NCBI GenBank assembly: GCA_900550475.1
Contig: URSA01000016.1
Coordinates: 1-64,000 of the forward strand
Length of the DNA stretch: 64,000 nt
Direction of reading: 5' to 3'
DNA from: an uncultured Lachnospiraceae bacterium
GTDB lineage: Bacteria; Bacillota; Clostridia; Lachnospirales; Lachnospiraceae
Numbering within the stretch: position 1 is the first letter of the stretch; every line of letters begins with the position of its first letter. A program made the translations under genes and the position numbers. Under the pieces are notes generated by a model. It was not told the DNA's origin and ran no database searches. It saw nothing but the letters and a program-made list of their open reading frames with translations. This document shows, piece by piece, positions 26,369 to 34,425 of the stretch.

Positions 26369-26836
26369 ATGACAAAACAAGAGTTCCTGGACAGTCTGAG
26401 AATGGCGTTGACAGGCAGGGTCAGCGCTTCGCAGGTGGAAGAGAACATCAGATATTATGAGGACTATATCAATACGCGGGTGCGGATGAACCTGAGCGAG
26501 ACGGAGGTGATCGCAGAGCTGGGAGATCCGAGACTGCTGGCGCGCAGCATTTCGGATGCCAGCAAGCGCGCGGAGCGGGGCAGCGGAGAGGGCGGCGATG
26601 GCTGCGACAGTCAGGGCAGCTACGGCTATAACGGTTACGGCGGATATGCCGACGGGGACGGTATGCAGCACAAAAGACGCCTGTTCCACATGCCGCTGCG
26701 GCTGGTACTGATTCTCGTATTTGTCGTCCTGATTCTCATATTTGGAGCGGCATTTTCGATTTTGTCCTATCTGGCGCCGATTCTGATACCGGTGCTGTTG
26801 ATCGTGTTTGTGGTGAGGTGGATCAGAAGCTCCTGA
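26369..26836 (+). CDS. HAAS/DUF1700-domain membrane protein, 155 aa
   Basis: The N-terminal motif TKQEFLDSLRMAL with ENIRYYEDYI and ELGDPRLLARSI (residues 1-60) is the HAAS/DUF1700 helical signalling domain. A Gly/Tyr/Asp-rich linker (about 72-98) leads to two hydrophobic helices (about 105-150). HAAS proteins often pair with PadR regulators, but none is next to this one. The start at 26369 follows GGAGGAAAG; the earlier in-frame ATG lies inside the inverted repeat. Confidence 0.8.
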   Translation: MTKQEFLDSLRMALTGRVSASQVEENIRYYEDYINTRVRMNLSETEVIAELGDPRLLARSISDASKRAERGSGEGGDGCDSQGSYGYNGYGGYADGDGMQHKRRLFHMPLRLVLILVFVVLILIFGAAFSILSYLAPILIPVLLIVFVVRWIRSS

Positions 26837-26891
26837 CCCGGGCTGCATAGAAAAGCGTGAAAAGAAATTTGAAAAAGGGATTTAAAAGGGA

Positions 26892-26920
26892 ATGAGCCGT
26901 CGGGGGAACCGGCGGCTCAT
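26892..26920 (+). terminator. Hairpin after the HAAS gene
   Basis: ATGAGCCG-TCGG and CCGG-CGGCTCAT form a 12-base stem around GGGAA, 55 bases after the stop. There is no T run, so termination efficiency is uncertain. The rest of 26921-27120 is A/T-rich and holds no other recognisable feature. Confidence 0.45.
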
Positions 26921-27120
26921 ATAGGGGAGTATAAATAATATATAAGGGTTACAAAGGAAGAAGGTGGGGACCAATTTCCTTTGCAAGATTATTATATAAT
27001 ACTTTAGTACCAAAAGCAAGCATAAAATAGTAAAAAAGTCCTATAAAAATCCGGCATATTTTCAGGGGACGTCAGAGATACTATTCCTGTAATAAAAAAA
27101 TCAACAGGAGGAGTTTTCTC

Positions 27121-27300
27121 ATGTCTTATAACAACGAGAATCAGAATCAGAACAGCAACCAGAACAACCAGAATCAGAACAACAGCCAGAACAACCAGAA
27201 TCAGAACAACAGCCAGAACAAGTACAGCAACTGCTCTGACAGCACCAAGAACAACCGGAACAAGCAGAATAAGCAGAACAATCAGAACAACTGCCAGTAG
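27121..27300 (+). CDS. Asn/Gln-rich low-complexity peptide, 59 aa
   Basis: An ATG with an excellent site (ACAGGAGGAG) opens a frame made almost only of Asn, Gln, Ser and Lys, with repeated QNQNN and NNQNQNNSQN blocks, three Cys and a C-terminal Lys/Arg-rich part. A terminator follows at 27322. Composition recalls gamma-type small acid-soluble spore proteins or spore-coat/biofilm low-complexity peptides, but the gamma-SASP repeats are not visible, so no function is assigned. The precise start, RBS and terminator support a real gene. Confidence 0.75.
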   Translation: MSYNNENQNQNSNQNNQNQNNSQNNQNQNNSQNKYSNCSDSTKNNRNKQNKQNNQNNCQ

Positions 27301-27321
27301 GCATTGTGACGGAGTGACAGG

Positions 27322-27354
27322 AAACCGCCTTATCCTTCGGGATGGGCGGTTTTT
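27322..27354 (+). terminator. Terminator after the Asn/Gln-rich gene
   Basis: AAACCGCC (27322-27329) and GGCGGTTT (27345-27352) pair, followed by T's. A strong hairpin. Confidence 0.8.
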
Positions 27355-27448
27355 GTGTAGTGCAGGATCTGCGTGGACAGGATTCCTTTTTACTTTGCTT
27401 TATATGAAAAAAGATGCTATACTGTTAAAAAGGAAAAAGGCGGAAATC

Positions 27449-28621
27449 ATGAGAAAGTTTGAATTGATCGCACCCTGCCATTTCGGCATGGAGTCGGTGT
27501 TGAAGAAAGAGATAATTGATCTGGGGTATGACATCACGGAAGTATCCGACGGAAGAGTCACCTTTTTCGGGGATGAGGAGGCACTTTGCAGGGCAAATGT
27601 CTTTTTGCGTACTGCGGAGAGAATCCTGATCAAAGTGGGTTCCTTTCATGCGGAGACCTTTGAAGAGCTGTTTCAGGGAACCGCGGCTCTGCCCTGGGAG
27701 GAGTATATTCCCGCAGACGGAAAATTCTGGGTGGCGAAGGCGGGCAGCGTGAAGAGCAAGCTGTTCAGCCCCTCCGATATACAGTCCATTATGAAAAAGG
27801 CAATGGTGGACAGGCTGAAAGGAATCTACCATGTAAACTGGTTTGCCGAGACCGGCGAGAGCTACCCGGTAAGAGTCTTTCTGCTGAAGGATGAGGTTAC
27901 GGTTGGCCTGGATACCACCGGGGAATCCCTGCACAAGAGGGGCTACCGCAGGCTGGTGGCGAAAGCGCCCATTGCGGAAAATCTGGCGGCGGCGCTGATT
28001 ATGCTGACGCCGTGGAACAAGGACAGGATTCTGGTGGATCCCTTCTGCGGCAGCGGTACGTTTCCCATAGAGGCGGCAATGATGGCTGCCAATATGGCGC
28101 CCGGCATGAAGCGGAAGTTTACGGCGATGAACTGGAAGAATGTGGTGGGCGGACAGGTGTGGAAGGATACGCTCGAGGAGGCGGAGGATCTTGTGGATCT
28201 GTCGGTGCACACGGATATCCAGGGCTACGATATCGACGAGAAGATGATCGCCGTGTCCAGAGAGAACGCAAAGCTTGCAGGCGTGGATGGGCTGATCCAC
28301 TTCCAGAGAAGGGCCGTGGAGCAGTTGAGCCACGCGAAGAAGTACGGCTTCATCATCACCAATCCCCCCTACGGAGAACGGCTTGAGGAAAAGGAGGCGC
28401 TGCCTGCGCTGTACCGCACCATCGGGGAGCGTTTCCGGGCGCTGGATGCATGGAGCATGTATCTGATTACCGCGTATGAGCAGGCAGAGCGGGATATCGG
28501 CCGCAAGGCGGATAAAAACCGTAAGATCTACAATGGCATGCTCAAGACCTACTACTATCAGTTTATGGGACCGAAGCCGCCGAAGGAGCGCGGCACTGCG
28601 GAAACAGGGAAAAAAGGATGA
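27449..28621 (+). CDS. THUMP-domain 23S rRNA-type methyltransferase (RlmL/YpsC-like), 390 aa
   Basis: The N-terminal ferredoxin-like/THUMP region (residues 1-160, beginning FELIAPCHFGMESVLKKEI) binds RNA. The C-terminal Rossmann domain holds the SAM site DPFCGSGTFPIEAA and the catalytic NPPYGE for N2-guanine or N6-adenine methylation. Homologues modify 23S rRNA. The start at 27449 follows AAGGCGG and gives the usual family N terminus. The gene ends with an ATGA overlap into the amidase-like gene. Confidence 0.9.
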   Translation: MRKFELIAPCHFGMESVLKKEIIDLGYDITEVSDGRVTFFGDEEALCRANVFLRTAERILIKVGSFHAETFEELFQGTAALPWEEYIPADGKFWVAKAGSVKSKLFSPSDIQSIMKKAMVDRLKGIYHVNWFAETGESYPVRVFLLKDEVTVGLDTTGESLHKRGYRRLVAKAPIAENLAAALIMLTPWNKDRILVDPFCGSGTFPIEAAMMAANMAPGMKRKFTAMNWKNVVGGQVWKDTLEEAEDLVDLSVHTDIQGYDIDEKMIAVSRENAKLAGVDGLIHFQRRAVEQLSHAKKYGFIITNPPYGERLEEKEALPALYRTIGERFRALDAWSMYLITAYEQAERDIGRKADKNRKIYNGMLKTYYYQFMGPKPPKERGTAETGKKG

Positions 28622-29658
28622 AGCAGAACGGGATTAAAAAAGCGGTCTGGATCGTGCTTTACTGCGCGGCAGCCATGGGAGCCATGCTGTTTTTTATGAA
28701 GCACAAGGCAATCACCATCGCCAATGTGGAGCAGGATCAGGTGATAAAGGATACGGGCGGGGACGGAACAGAGCATGAGCTTCGCTTCCGGTTAGACGAC
28801 AGTGGGACGGACTATCTGTGCATCCCGCTTGAGAACGGGGTGAGGCCCGAGGACGTCACCATTGAAAACCACTACATGGACAGGCAGGTGTGGATCTATA
28901 TTGCGAACTGCTCCGCAGACTATTACAGGCAGGAAGCGGTATCGGGAAACATTGACAGGATCACGGCGGGCAGCTACACCGCAAGGGAGGGGACAACGCT
29001 GCTAAAGTTTTCGCTGGAGGATGTCTTTGAGTGCAGCAGCGTCATGGAAGAAAACTGCCTATACATAGAGTTCGTGCCGCCGAAGGAGATGTACCCGAAG
29101 ATCGTGGTGCTGGATGCCGGATGCGGCGGCGAGGACAACGGCTGCGAGTACGACGGCCGGAAGGAGAAGGATCTGACGCTTGATATTGTGAAGCGGCTGA
29201 AGCTTCTGCTTGACAGAACCGACATCAAGGTCTATTACACCCGGACGGAGGATGTGACCGTGTCGGGGCAGGAGAGAGCGGCATTCGCAAACGCGGTGGA
29301 CGCGGATTTCCTGATCGGCGTCCGGCTTGCCGGGGACGAAGATCCTGCGGTGTACGGCGTCATAACGGAATACAACGACGAGTACTTTATTCCATGGTTT
29401 GACAACGCAAAGCTGGCGGATCTTGTGGAGCGCAACGTGGTGTTAAGCACCAGTAACCGGGGAATCGGTCTGCGCGCCGCTGATGAGACGGATACATTAT
29501 TGAAAGAGGCAGGGATGCCGGCAGCGGTGCTGTATGCGGGGCATATGAGCAATCCGAAGGAAGCGGCGCTTCTTGTACAGCCCGATTACAGGGACGGCAT
29601 TGCGGAAGGATTATACAACGCGATCCTGGCTGCCTTTGCGGAGCGGGAGAGCAGATAG
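28618..29658 (+). CDS. Membrane-anchored amidase_3-like protein lacking catalytic residues, 346 aa
   Basis: An N-terminal signal anchor (residues 9-26) is followed by a beta-rich AMIN-like region (about 50-155) and an Amidase_3 fold (about 160-340). The hallmark DAGHGG is DAGCGG here (Cys169 for the zinc His). The Glu ligand is kept (Glu183). The second zinc His is Arg236 in LIGVRLAG, and the catalytic Glu of the VEIGFLSN motif is Tyr306 in LYAGHMSN. The reading frame is intact, so this seems to be an inactive peptidoglycan-binding relative or regulator, not a pseudogene by frameshift. It overlaps the methyltransferase by 4 bases. Confidence 0.8.
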   Translation: MKQNGIKKAVWIVLYCAAAMGAMLFFMKHKAITIANVEQDQVIKDTGGDGTEHELRFRLDDSGTDYLCIPLENGVRPEDVTIENHYMDRQVWIYIANCSADYYRQEAVSGNIDRITAGSYTAREGTTLLKFSLEDVFECSSVMEENCLYIEFVPPKEMYPKIVVLDAGCGGEDNGCEYDGRKEKDLTLDIVKRLKLLLDRTDIKVYYTRTEDVTVSGQERAAFANAVDADFLIGVRLAGDEDPAVYGVITEYNDEYFIPWFDNAKLADLVERNVVLSTSNRGIGLRAADETDTLLKEAGMPAAVLYAGHMSNPKEAALLVQPDYRDGIAEGLYNAILAAFAERESR

Positions 29659-29675
29659 ATGAGGGAGAGAAGAAC

Positions 29676-30290
29676 ATGAACAGAATTGTGTTTGCAACGG
29701 GAAATGCGGGAAAGATCCGCGAGATCAGAGAGATCCTGCAGGATATTCCGCTTCCGGTGGTGTCCATGCGGGAGGCGGGCATCGATGTGGATGTGGAAGA
29801 GAATGGGGAGACCTACGAGCAGAACGCCCTGATCAAGGCGAGGGCGGTTGCCGCGCTGGCATCGCCTGAGGATATTGTGATGGCGGATGATTCAGGTCTG
29901 GAGATCGATTACCTGAACAAGGAGCCGGGTGTGTACTCTGCCCGCTATCTGGGGGAGACGACCTCGTACCGCGTAAAGAACCACAATCTGATCGAGCGTC
30001 TTGAGGGTGTGCCGGAGGAGAAGCGGACGGCAAGGTTTGTCTGTGTGATTGCCGCCGTTCTGCCGGATGGAACGGAGCTTACCACAAGAGGTGTGATCGA
30101 GGGCAGAATCGGCTATGAGGAGAGGGGTGTGGGCGGCTTTGGCTACGATCCGATCTTTCAGGTTCCCGAATTTGGAAAGAGCACGGCGGAGCTGACCGAG
30201 GAGGAGAAAAACGAGGTCAGCCATAGGGGAAGGGCGCTGCGTGCCATGAAGGAAAAACTGAGAACGGTAATAGGCGGAGACAAAAGATGA
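29676..30290 (+). CDS. rdgB: RdgB/HAM1 XTP/dITP pyrophosphatase, 204 aa
   Basis: It hydrolyses non-canonical purine triphosphates to keep them out of DNA. Motifs: FATGNAGKIREI at the start, DDSGLEIDYL, PGVYSARYLG, the specificity loop GFGYDPIF and SHRGRAL near the C terminus. Length is normal. It overlaps the next phosphoesterase gene by 4 bases; the pair rdgB-yfcE-like is common in Firmicutes. Confidence 0.95.
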   Translation: MNRIVFATGNAGKIREIREILQDIPLPVVSMREAGIDVDVEENGETYEQNALIKARAVAALASPEDIVMADDSGLEIDYLNKEPGVYSARYLGETTSYRVKNHNLIERLEGVPEEKRTARFVCVIAAVLPDGTELTTRGVIEGRIGYEERGVGGFGYDPIFQVPEFGKSTAELTEEEKNEVSHRGRALRAMKEKLRTVIGGDKR

Positions 30291-30766
30291 AAGTGCTGAT
30301 CGTGAGCGATACGCATAAAAAGAACGACAATTTTTTCCGTGCGGTGGAGCTGGAGGAACCCCTCGACATGGTAATCCACTGCGGGGATATCGAGGGAAGT
30401 GAATACGCCATATCAGCGCGTGCAGGCTGCCAGGTGGAGATGGTGGCAGGCAATAACGACTTCTTTTCCCAACTGCCCATGGAGCGTGAGTTTGGAATCG
30501 GAAAATATCATATCTGGGTCACCCACGGACACCACTACTATGTCTCCGTGGGTACCGAGGTGCTGAAGGAGGAAGCACGGGCGCGGGGAGCGGATATCGT
30601 GTTCTTCGGGCATACGCACAGACCCATGCTGGATCTGGACGGAGATGTGGTGGTTGTCAATCCGGGAAGCCTTTCCTATCCCCGGCAGGAGGGGCGGCAG
30701 CCGTCCTATGTGGTCATGGAGATCGATGCGAGGGGAGAGGTTGAGTTTTCCCTGAAGTTCCTCTGA
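30287..30766 (+). CDS. YfcE/MJ0936-type metallophosphoesterase, 159 aa
   Basis: Calcineurin-like metal-binding motifs appear in order: SDTHKKNDNF, HCGDIEG, GNNDF, THGHHYY and FGHTHRP. The family cleaves phosphodiesters with Mn2+. Its start lies in the rdgB stop (ATGA), so it is coupled to it. The physiological substrate is unknown. Confidence 0.93.
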   Translation: MKVLIVSDTHKKNDNFFRAVELEEPLDMVIHCGDIEGSEYAISARAGCQVEMVAGNNDFFSQLPMEREFGIGKYHIWVTHGHHYYVSVGTEVLKEEARARGADIVFFGHTHRPMLDLDGDVVVVNPGSLSYPRQEGRQPSYVVMEIDARGEVEFSLKFL

Positions 30767-30783
30767 GGCGGAGACGGGGTTGC

Positions 30784-30812
30784 TTGACAGAAAGGCGGCT
30801 CTATTATATAAT
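30784..30812 (+). promoter_or_regulatory. Promoter of tRNA-Pro
   Basis: TTGACA (30784-30789) and TATAAT (30807-30812) are exactly 17 bases apart, 31 bases ahead of the tRNA. Confidence 0.85.
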
Positions 30813-30842
30813 TACCACTGTGCCGTGAGAACGGTGCAATAT

Positions 30843-30917
30843 CGGGGTGTGGCTCAGCTTGGCTAGAGCGCCTGGTTTGGGACCAGGAAGTCGCAGGTTC
30901 GAATCCTGTCACCCCGA
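30843..30917 (+). tRNA. tRNA-Pro(TGG)
   Basis: Acceptor CGGGGTG/CACCCCG, anticodon loop TTTGGGA between CCTGG and CCAGG, T arm with GGTTCGAATCC, discriminator A. CCA is not encoded. Confidence 0.96.
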
Positions 30918-30925
30918 TTTTTTTA

Positions 30926-31024
30926 TATCATAGGAAAATTACGGAGTAATTTCCTATGATACAAAAGCCCTCCGGGCAGGATCGCACTGCGGCGGAGAAT
31001 CCTGCTTTGCAGGATTCTTTTTTG
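30926..31024. repeat. Dispersed palindromic element, short copy B
   Basis: A 36-base palindrome (30926-30961) is followed by the 36-base core identical to copy A (30963-30998) and a terminal hairpin with AATCCTGC/GCAGGATT arms plus T7. In this copy the hairpin directly follows the core and looks like a working terminator for tRNA-Pro. The orientation of the centre differs from copy A. The remaining bases up to 31104 carry only the ribosome binding site of the next gene. Confidence 0.8.
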
Positions 31025-31104
31025 TGTATAAAAATAAAAGGATGCAGAATAATACAGGAAGGAAAACTTTGCGTATCATACGGAGTTTTCGGATTGGAGG
31101 ACGC

Positions 31105-32094
31105 ATGAACATTTTATTTTTCGGAACAAAAAGTTACGACAGGGATTTCTTTGAGAAACTGGAGAATAAGGGAAAATACCACGACATCGACATTACCTTT
31201 ATCGAGCCGAATTTAAGCCCGGAGACGGCGCGGCTTGCGGACGGGTACGAGGCGGTCTGCGCGTTTGTCAACATGGATCTGGGAGAAAAGACGATCCGCA
31301 CGCTTGCAAAATGCGGGACGAAGCTGGTGCTGATGCGCTGCGCGGGCGTTAATAATGTAGATCTGGACGTTGCGCATGAGTGCGGCATTACGGTGATGCG
31401 GGTGCCTGGCTACTCCCCGGAGGCGGTGGCGGAGCATGCCATGGCACTGGTGCTGACCGCCGACAGGCATATGCACAAGGCGTACATCAAGTGCCGGGAG
31501 AACAATTTCAACCTGACGGGACTGATGGGCGTGAACCTGTACGGCAAGACGGCGGGAATTGTGGGAACGGGCAAGATCGGCGTAGCCATGGCAAGAATCT
31601 GCAAGGGCTTCGGCATGCGCGTGATCGGATATGATAAGTACCCCAACAAGAATCTGGATTTTATTGAATATGTGGATTTTGAGACGCTGCTTAGGGAGGC
31701 AGATCTGATCTCCCTGCACTGTCCGCTGACAGAGGAAAACTACCACATGATCAACAGCGACACGATCGCAAAAATGAAGGACGGCGTGATTCTGGTCAAC
31801 ACCTCAAGAGGCGCGCTGATCAGAACGGAGGATCTGATCCAGGGAATCCGGGACGGCAAGTTTTTTGCGGTGGGTCTTGATGTTTACGAGGAGGAGACCG
31901 GCACGGTATATGAGGATATGTCGGATCGGATTCTGGAGCATTCCACCATGGCGAGGCTTTTGTCCTTCCCCAATGTGTGCGTGACCTCCCATCAGGGCTT
32001 TTTCACCTATGAGGCGCTGCAGGCGATCAGCCAGACCACCATGGACAACGCCCTTGCCTTTGTGGAGGGAAAGAAGAACGGCAACGAACTGTAA
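31105..32094 (+). CDS. D-lactate dehydrogenase (2-hydroxyacid dehydrogenase family), 329 aa
   Basis: It reduces pyruvate to D-lactate with NADH. The NAD fold contains GIVGTGKIGVAMA, and the catalytic Arg is in NTSRGAL and the catalytic His in TSHQGFFT; the HQGFFT form is typical of the D-LDH branch. Length fits. The start at 31105 follows TTGGAGGAC; an upstream extension would include terminator sequence. This offers one fermentation end point for the sugar pathways in the window. Confidence 0.9.
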   Translation: MNILFFGTKSYDRDFFEKLENKGKYHDIDITFIEPNLSPETARLADGYEAVCAFVNMDLGEKTIRTLAKCGTKLVLMRCAGVNNVDLDVAHECGITVMRVPGYSPEAVAEHAMALVLTADRHMHKAYIKCRENNFNLTGLMGVNLYGKTAGIVGTGKIGVAMARICKGFGMRVIGYDKYPNKNLDFIEYVDFETLLREADLISLHCPLTEENYHMINSDTIAKMKDGVILVNTSRGALIRTEDLIQGIRDGKFFAVGLDVYEEETGTVYEDMSDRILEHSTMARLLSFPNVCVTSHQGFFTYEALQAISQTTMDNALAFVEGKKNGNEL

Positions 32095-32130
32095 AATACA
32101 GCAGGAAAAACAGGAAAGGACGAGGAGAAG

Positions 32131-33834
32131 ATGAAACGTGCGGATGAATTGAGGGCGTTGCTGGAGCGGATCGATCACAGGGGCTATCCGGCATACAAGG
32201 ATACCAAGGGAGAATACGGATTTCCGGGCTATGTGCTGTCCATCGACCATGTGCAGGGAGATCCCTTCGCGGCGCCGTCCAAGGTGAGTCTGCGGATTCC
32301 GGGAAAGACGGCGGGCTTTCCGCAGGAGCTTTACGGGGAGAAACACAGACGCATCATGCTGCAGGATTATCTTCTGAGGCAGTTTGCAAGGCAGATTGAT
32401 GCCTTTTCCTTTAAAGCACGCGGATCGGGCAAGAGCGGTCTGATGAGCGTAAGCCGCTGCGGACAGGAGCTTCTGGAGAGAACCGCCTGCCGGATCACAG
32501 GGCAGGATGGCAGCATCGAGGTGCGCATGGAGATTGGCTTCCCGGCGAACGGCAGAACCGTCAACTCCGATGAGCTACGGAAGATTCTGTTTGAGTTTTT
32601 GCCGGTGTGTGTGGAAAAATCCTTTCTGTATCGCAATTTAAAGCATGAGATTCTGGAGAAAAACGCACAGCTTGCGGATGATCAGCGGGCGATCCGGCAG
32701 CAGATGAAGGAGCGCGGGCTGGTGGTGTTCGTGGCGGACGGCTCCGTGCTGCCCAGAGAGTCCGGCGTCTCACAGCGCCCCATGAAGGACGCGGTCCTGT
32801 TTCAGGCGCCGGAGAGCCTTGCGGTGGAGCTTGCCCTGCCGCACCGGGGAAAGCTGAGGGGAATGGGAATCCCACAGGGAATCACCATGATCGCAGGCGG
32901 CGGCTACCACGGAAAGTCCACCCTTCTGGAGGCGATCGAGAGGGGCGTCTACGACCATATTGCCGGGGACGGCAGAGAGTATGTGATGACGGAGGAGTCA
33001 GCGGTCAAAATCCGCGCCGAGGACGGAAGAAGCATCCGCAATGTGGACATTTCCATGTTCATCACAAACCTTCCCGGAGGCAAGGACACCCACGCCTTTT
33101 ACTCCGAGGACGCCAGCGGCAGTACCTCTCAGGCGGCAAATGTGATCGAGGCATGTGAGGCGGGCAGCAGCCTGCTTTTGATCGATGAGGACACCAGCGC
33201 AACCAATTTTATGGTGCGGGATGAGCTGATGCAGCGCGTGATCAGCAGGGACAAGGAGCCCATCGTTCCCTTCCTTGAAAGGGTACGCCCCCTCTATGAG
33301 GAACAGGGCGTTTCCACCATTCTGGTGGCAGGCAGCTCCGGCTCCTACTTCCATAAGGCGGACAGGATCATCCAGATGGATCAGTATCGGCCGGTGGATA
33401 TCACGGAGCTTGCAAAGAGGGAGGCGGAGGCGTTCCCCATACCAAAGCAGCCGCCAATGCCCTGTGTTATGCCGGTATTTGACCGTAAAATAAAGGAAAA
33501 CAGGCGCCTTTTCGGGGACGAGAGATTGAAGATCAAGACCCTTGGAATGGAAGGAATCCTGTTGCAGAAGGAGACGATCGATCTCCGGTATGTGGAGCAG
33601 CTTGCGGACACGGAGCAGGTGAACGCGCTTGGCTGTCTTTTGCAGTATTCTGGCACGCATCTTTTTGACGGCAGAAGGACGCTCAGGGAGGTTGTGGAGC
33701 TTTTGTGGAAGCTGTTGGAGGAACAGGGCCCCGACGCGGTGGGAAGCCGGAGCTATGGGCAGGGAAACTTTGCGATGCCCAGAAGACAGGAGATCTTTGC
33801 CTGCTTTAACAGATGCCGTAGTTTACTGCTCTGA
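32131..33834 (+). CDS. ABC-ATPase-domain protein of unknown role (PF09818 type), 567 aa
   Basis: This soluble P-loop protein has an N-terminal specific domain (residues 1-240). The ATPase region has Walker A GGGYHGKST (about 255), a switch region around DISMFITNLPGGKDT and Walker B LLIDEDTSATNFMVRD (about 352-367). A C-terminal domain contains IQMDQYRP. It matches the length and motif pattern of the predicted ABC-class ATPases found singly in many bacteria. There are no membrane segments, so it is not a transporter subunit. Nucleic-acid interaction has been suggested for relatives; none is shown here. Confidence 0.85.
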   Translation: MKRADELRALLERIDHRGYPAYKDTKGEYGFPGYVLSIDHVQGDPFAAPSKVSLRIPGKTAGFPQELYGEKHRRIMLQDYLLRQFARQIDAFSFKARGSGKSGLMSVSRCGQELLERTACRITGQDGSIEVRMEIGFPANGRTVNSDELRKILFEFLPVCVEKSFLYRNLKHEILEKNAQLADDQRAIRQQMKERGLVVFVADGSVLPRESGVSQRPMKDAVLFQAPESLAVELALPHRGKLRGMGIPQGITMIAGGGYHGKSTLLEAIERGVYDHIAGDGREYVMTEESAVKIRAEDGRSIRNVDISMFITNLPGGKDTHAFYSEDASGSTSQAANVIEACEAGSSLLLIDEDTSATNFMVRDELMQRVISRDKEPIVPFLERVRPLYEEQGVSTILVAGSSGSYFHKADRIIQMDQYRPVDITELAKREAEAFPIPKQPPMPCVMPVFDRKIKENRRLFGDERLKIKTLGMEGILLQKETIDLRYVEQLADTEQVNALGCLLQYSGTHLFDGRRTLREVVELLWKLLEEQGPDAVGSRSYGQGNFAMPRRQEIFACFNRCRSLLL

Positions 33835-33859
33835 CAAGGCGTTTTTTGTAAAAATACTG

Positions 33860-33888
33860 TTGACAATTGTGCCGCGATACGATACAAT
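33860..33888 (+). promoter_or_regulatory. Promoter of the four-tRNA cluster
   Basis: TTGACA (33860-33865) and TACAAT (33883-33888) have a 17-base spacer and lie 28 bases before tRNA-Arg(TCT). Confidence 0.85.
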
Positions 33889-33916
33889 ATCAATCGTCGG
33901 TGCAATTGTACTGTCT

Positions 33917-33990
<74 letters not shown>

Positions 33991-34044
33991 TTTGGATGGA
34001 CAAAGCCGGATCTGTACAACGAACGGTATGTGATATCCAGAAAT

Positions 34045-34119
34045 GGTGGGTATAGCGCAGTTGGTTAGCGCGCCAGATTGTGGCTCTGGAGGCCAAGGGT
34101 TCGAATCCCTTTACCCACC
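34045..34119 (+). tRNA. tRNA-His(GTG)
   Basis: The encoded G-1 (34045), acceptor GTGGGTA/TACCCAC, anticodon loop TTGTGGC and discriminator C are those of tRNA-His. Confidence 0.95.
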
Positions 34120-34168
34120 CTTTTTATTTTTGGATGCAGTGAGGGCTTGCGGCTGGCGCCATATATGA

Positions 34169-34240
34169 TGGGCTATCGCCAAGCGGTAAGGCACAGGACT
34201 TTGACTCCTGCATTCGCTGGTTCGAATCCAGCTAGCCCAG
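34169..34240 (+). tRNA. tRNA-Gln(TTG)
   Basis: Acceptor TGGGCTA/TAGCCCA, anticodon loop CTTTGAC, discriminator G. CCA is not encoded. Confidence 0.95.
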
Positions 34241-34247
34241 TTACTTT

Positions 34248-34320
34248 GGAGCACTAGCTCAGTCGGTAGAGCACCTGACTTTTAATCAGGTTGTCGGGGG
34301 TTCGAATCCCCCGTGCTTCA
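34248..34320 (+). tRNA. tRNA-Lys(TTT)
   Basis: Acceptor GGAGCAC/GTGCTTC (one G-T), anticodon loop CTTTTAA, T arm GGTTCGAATCC, discriminator A. It begins seven bases after tRNA-Gln. Confidence 0.95.
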
Positions 34321-34425
34321 GTCTTTCAATCAGATAGGATGCAGACCGGCAGGTCTTTTTTTTTGCCCTGCGGCGGTGCGGTGGAGTGGAAGATTTTTGG
34401 CTTTTACACAGAAGAGAGGGATAAT

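Noticed and set aside
27119..27304. Cys-rich 61-residue minus-strand peptide
   Set aside because: A mirror of the Asn/Gln-rich gene; only the plus strand has RBS and terminator.
32131..33834. ABC transporter ATPase for the sugar importer
   Set aside because: Walker motifs differ from MsmX-type proteins, there is no ABC signature, and it is far from the permeases; it fits the soluble ABC-ATPase family instead.
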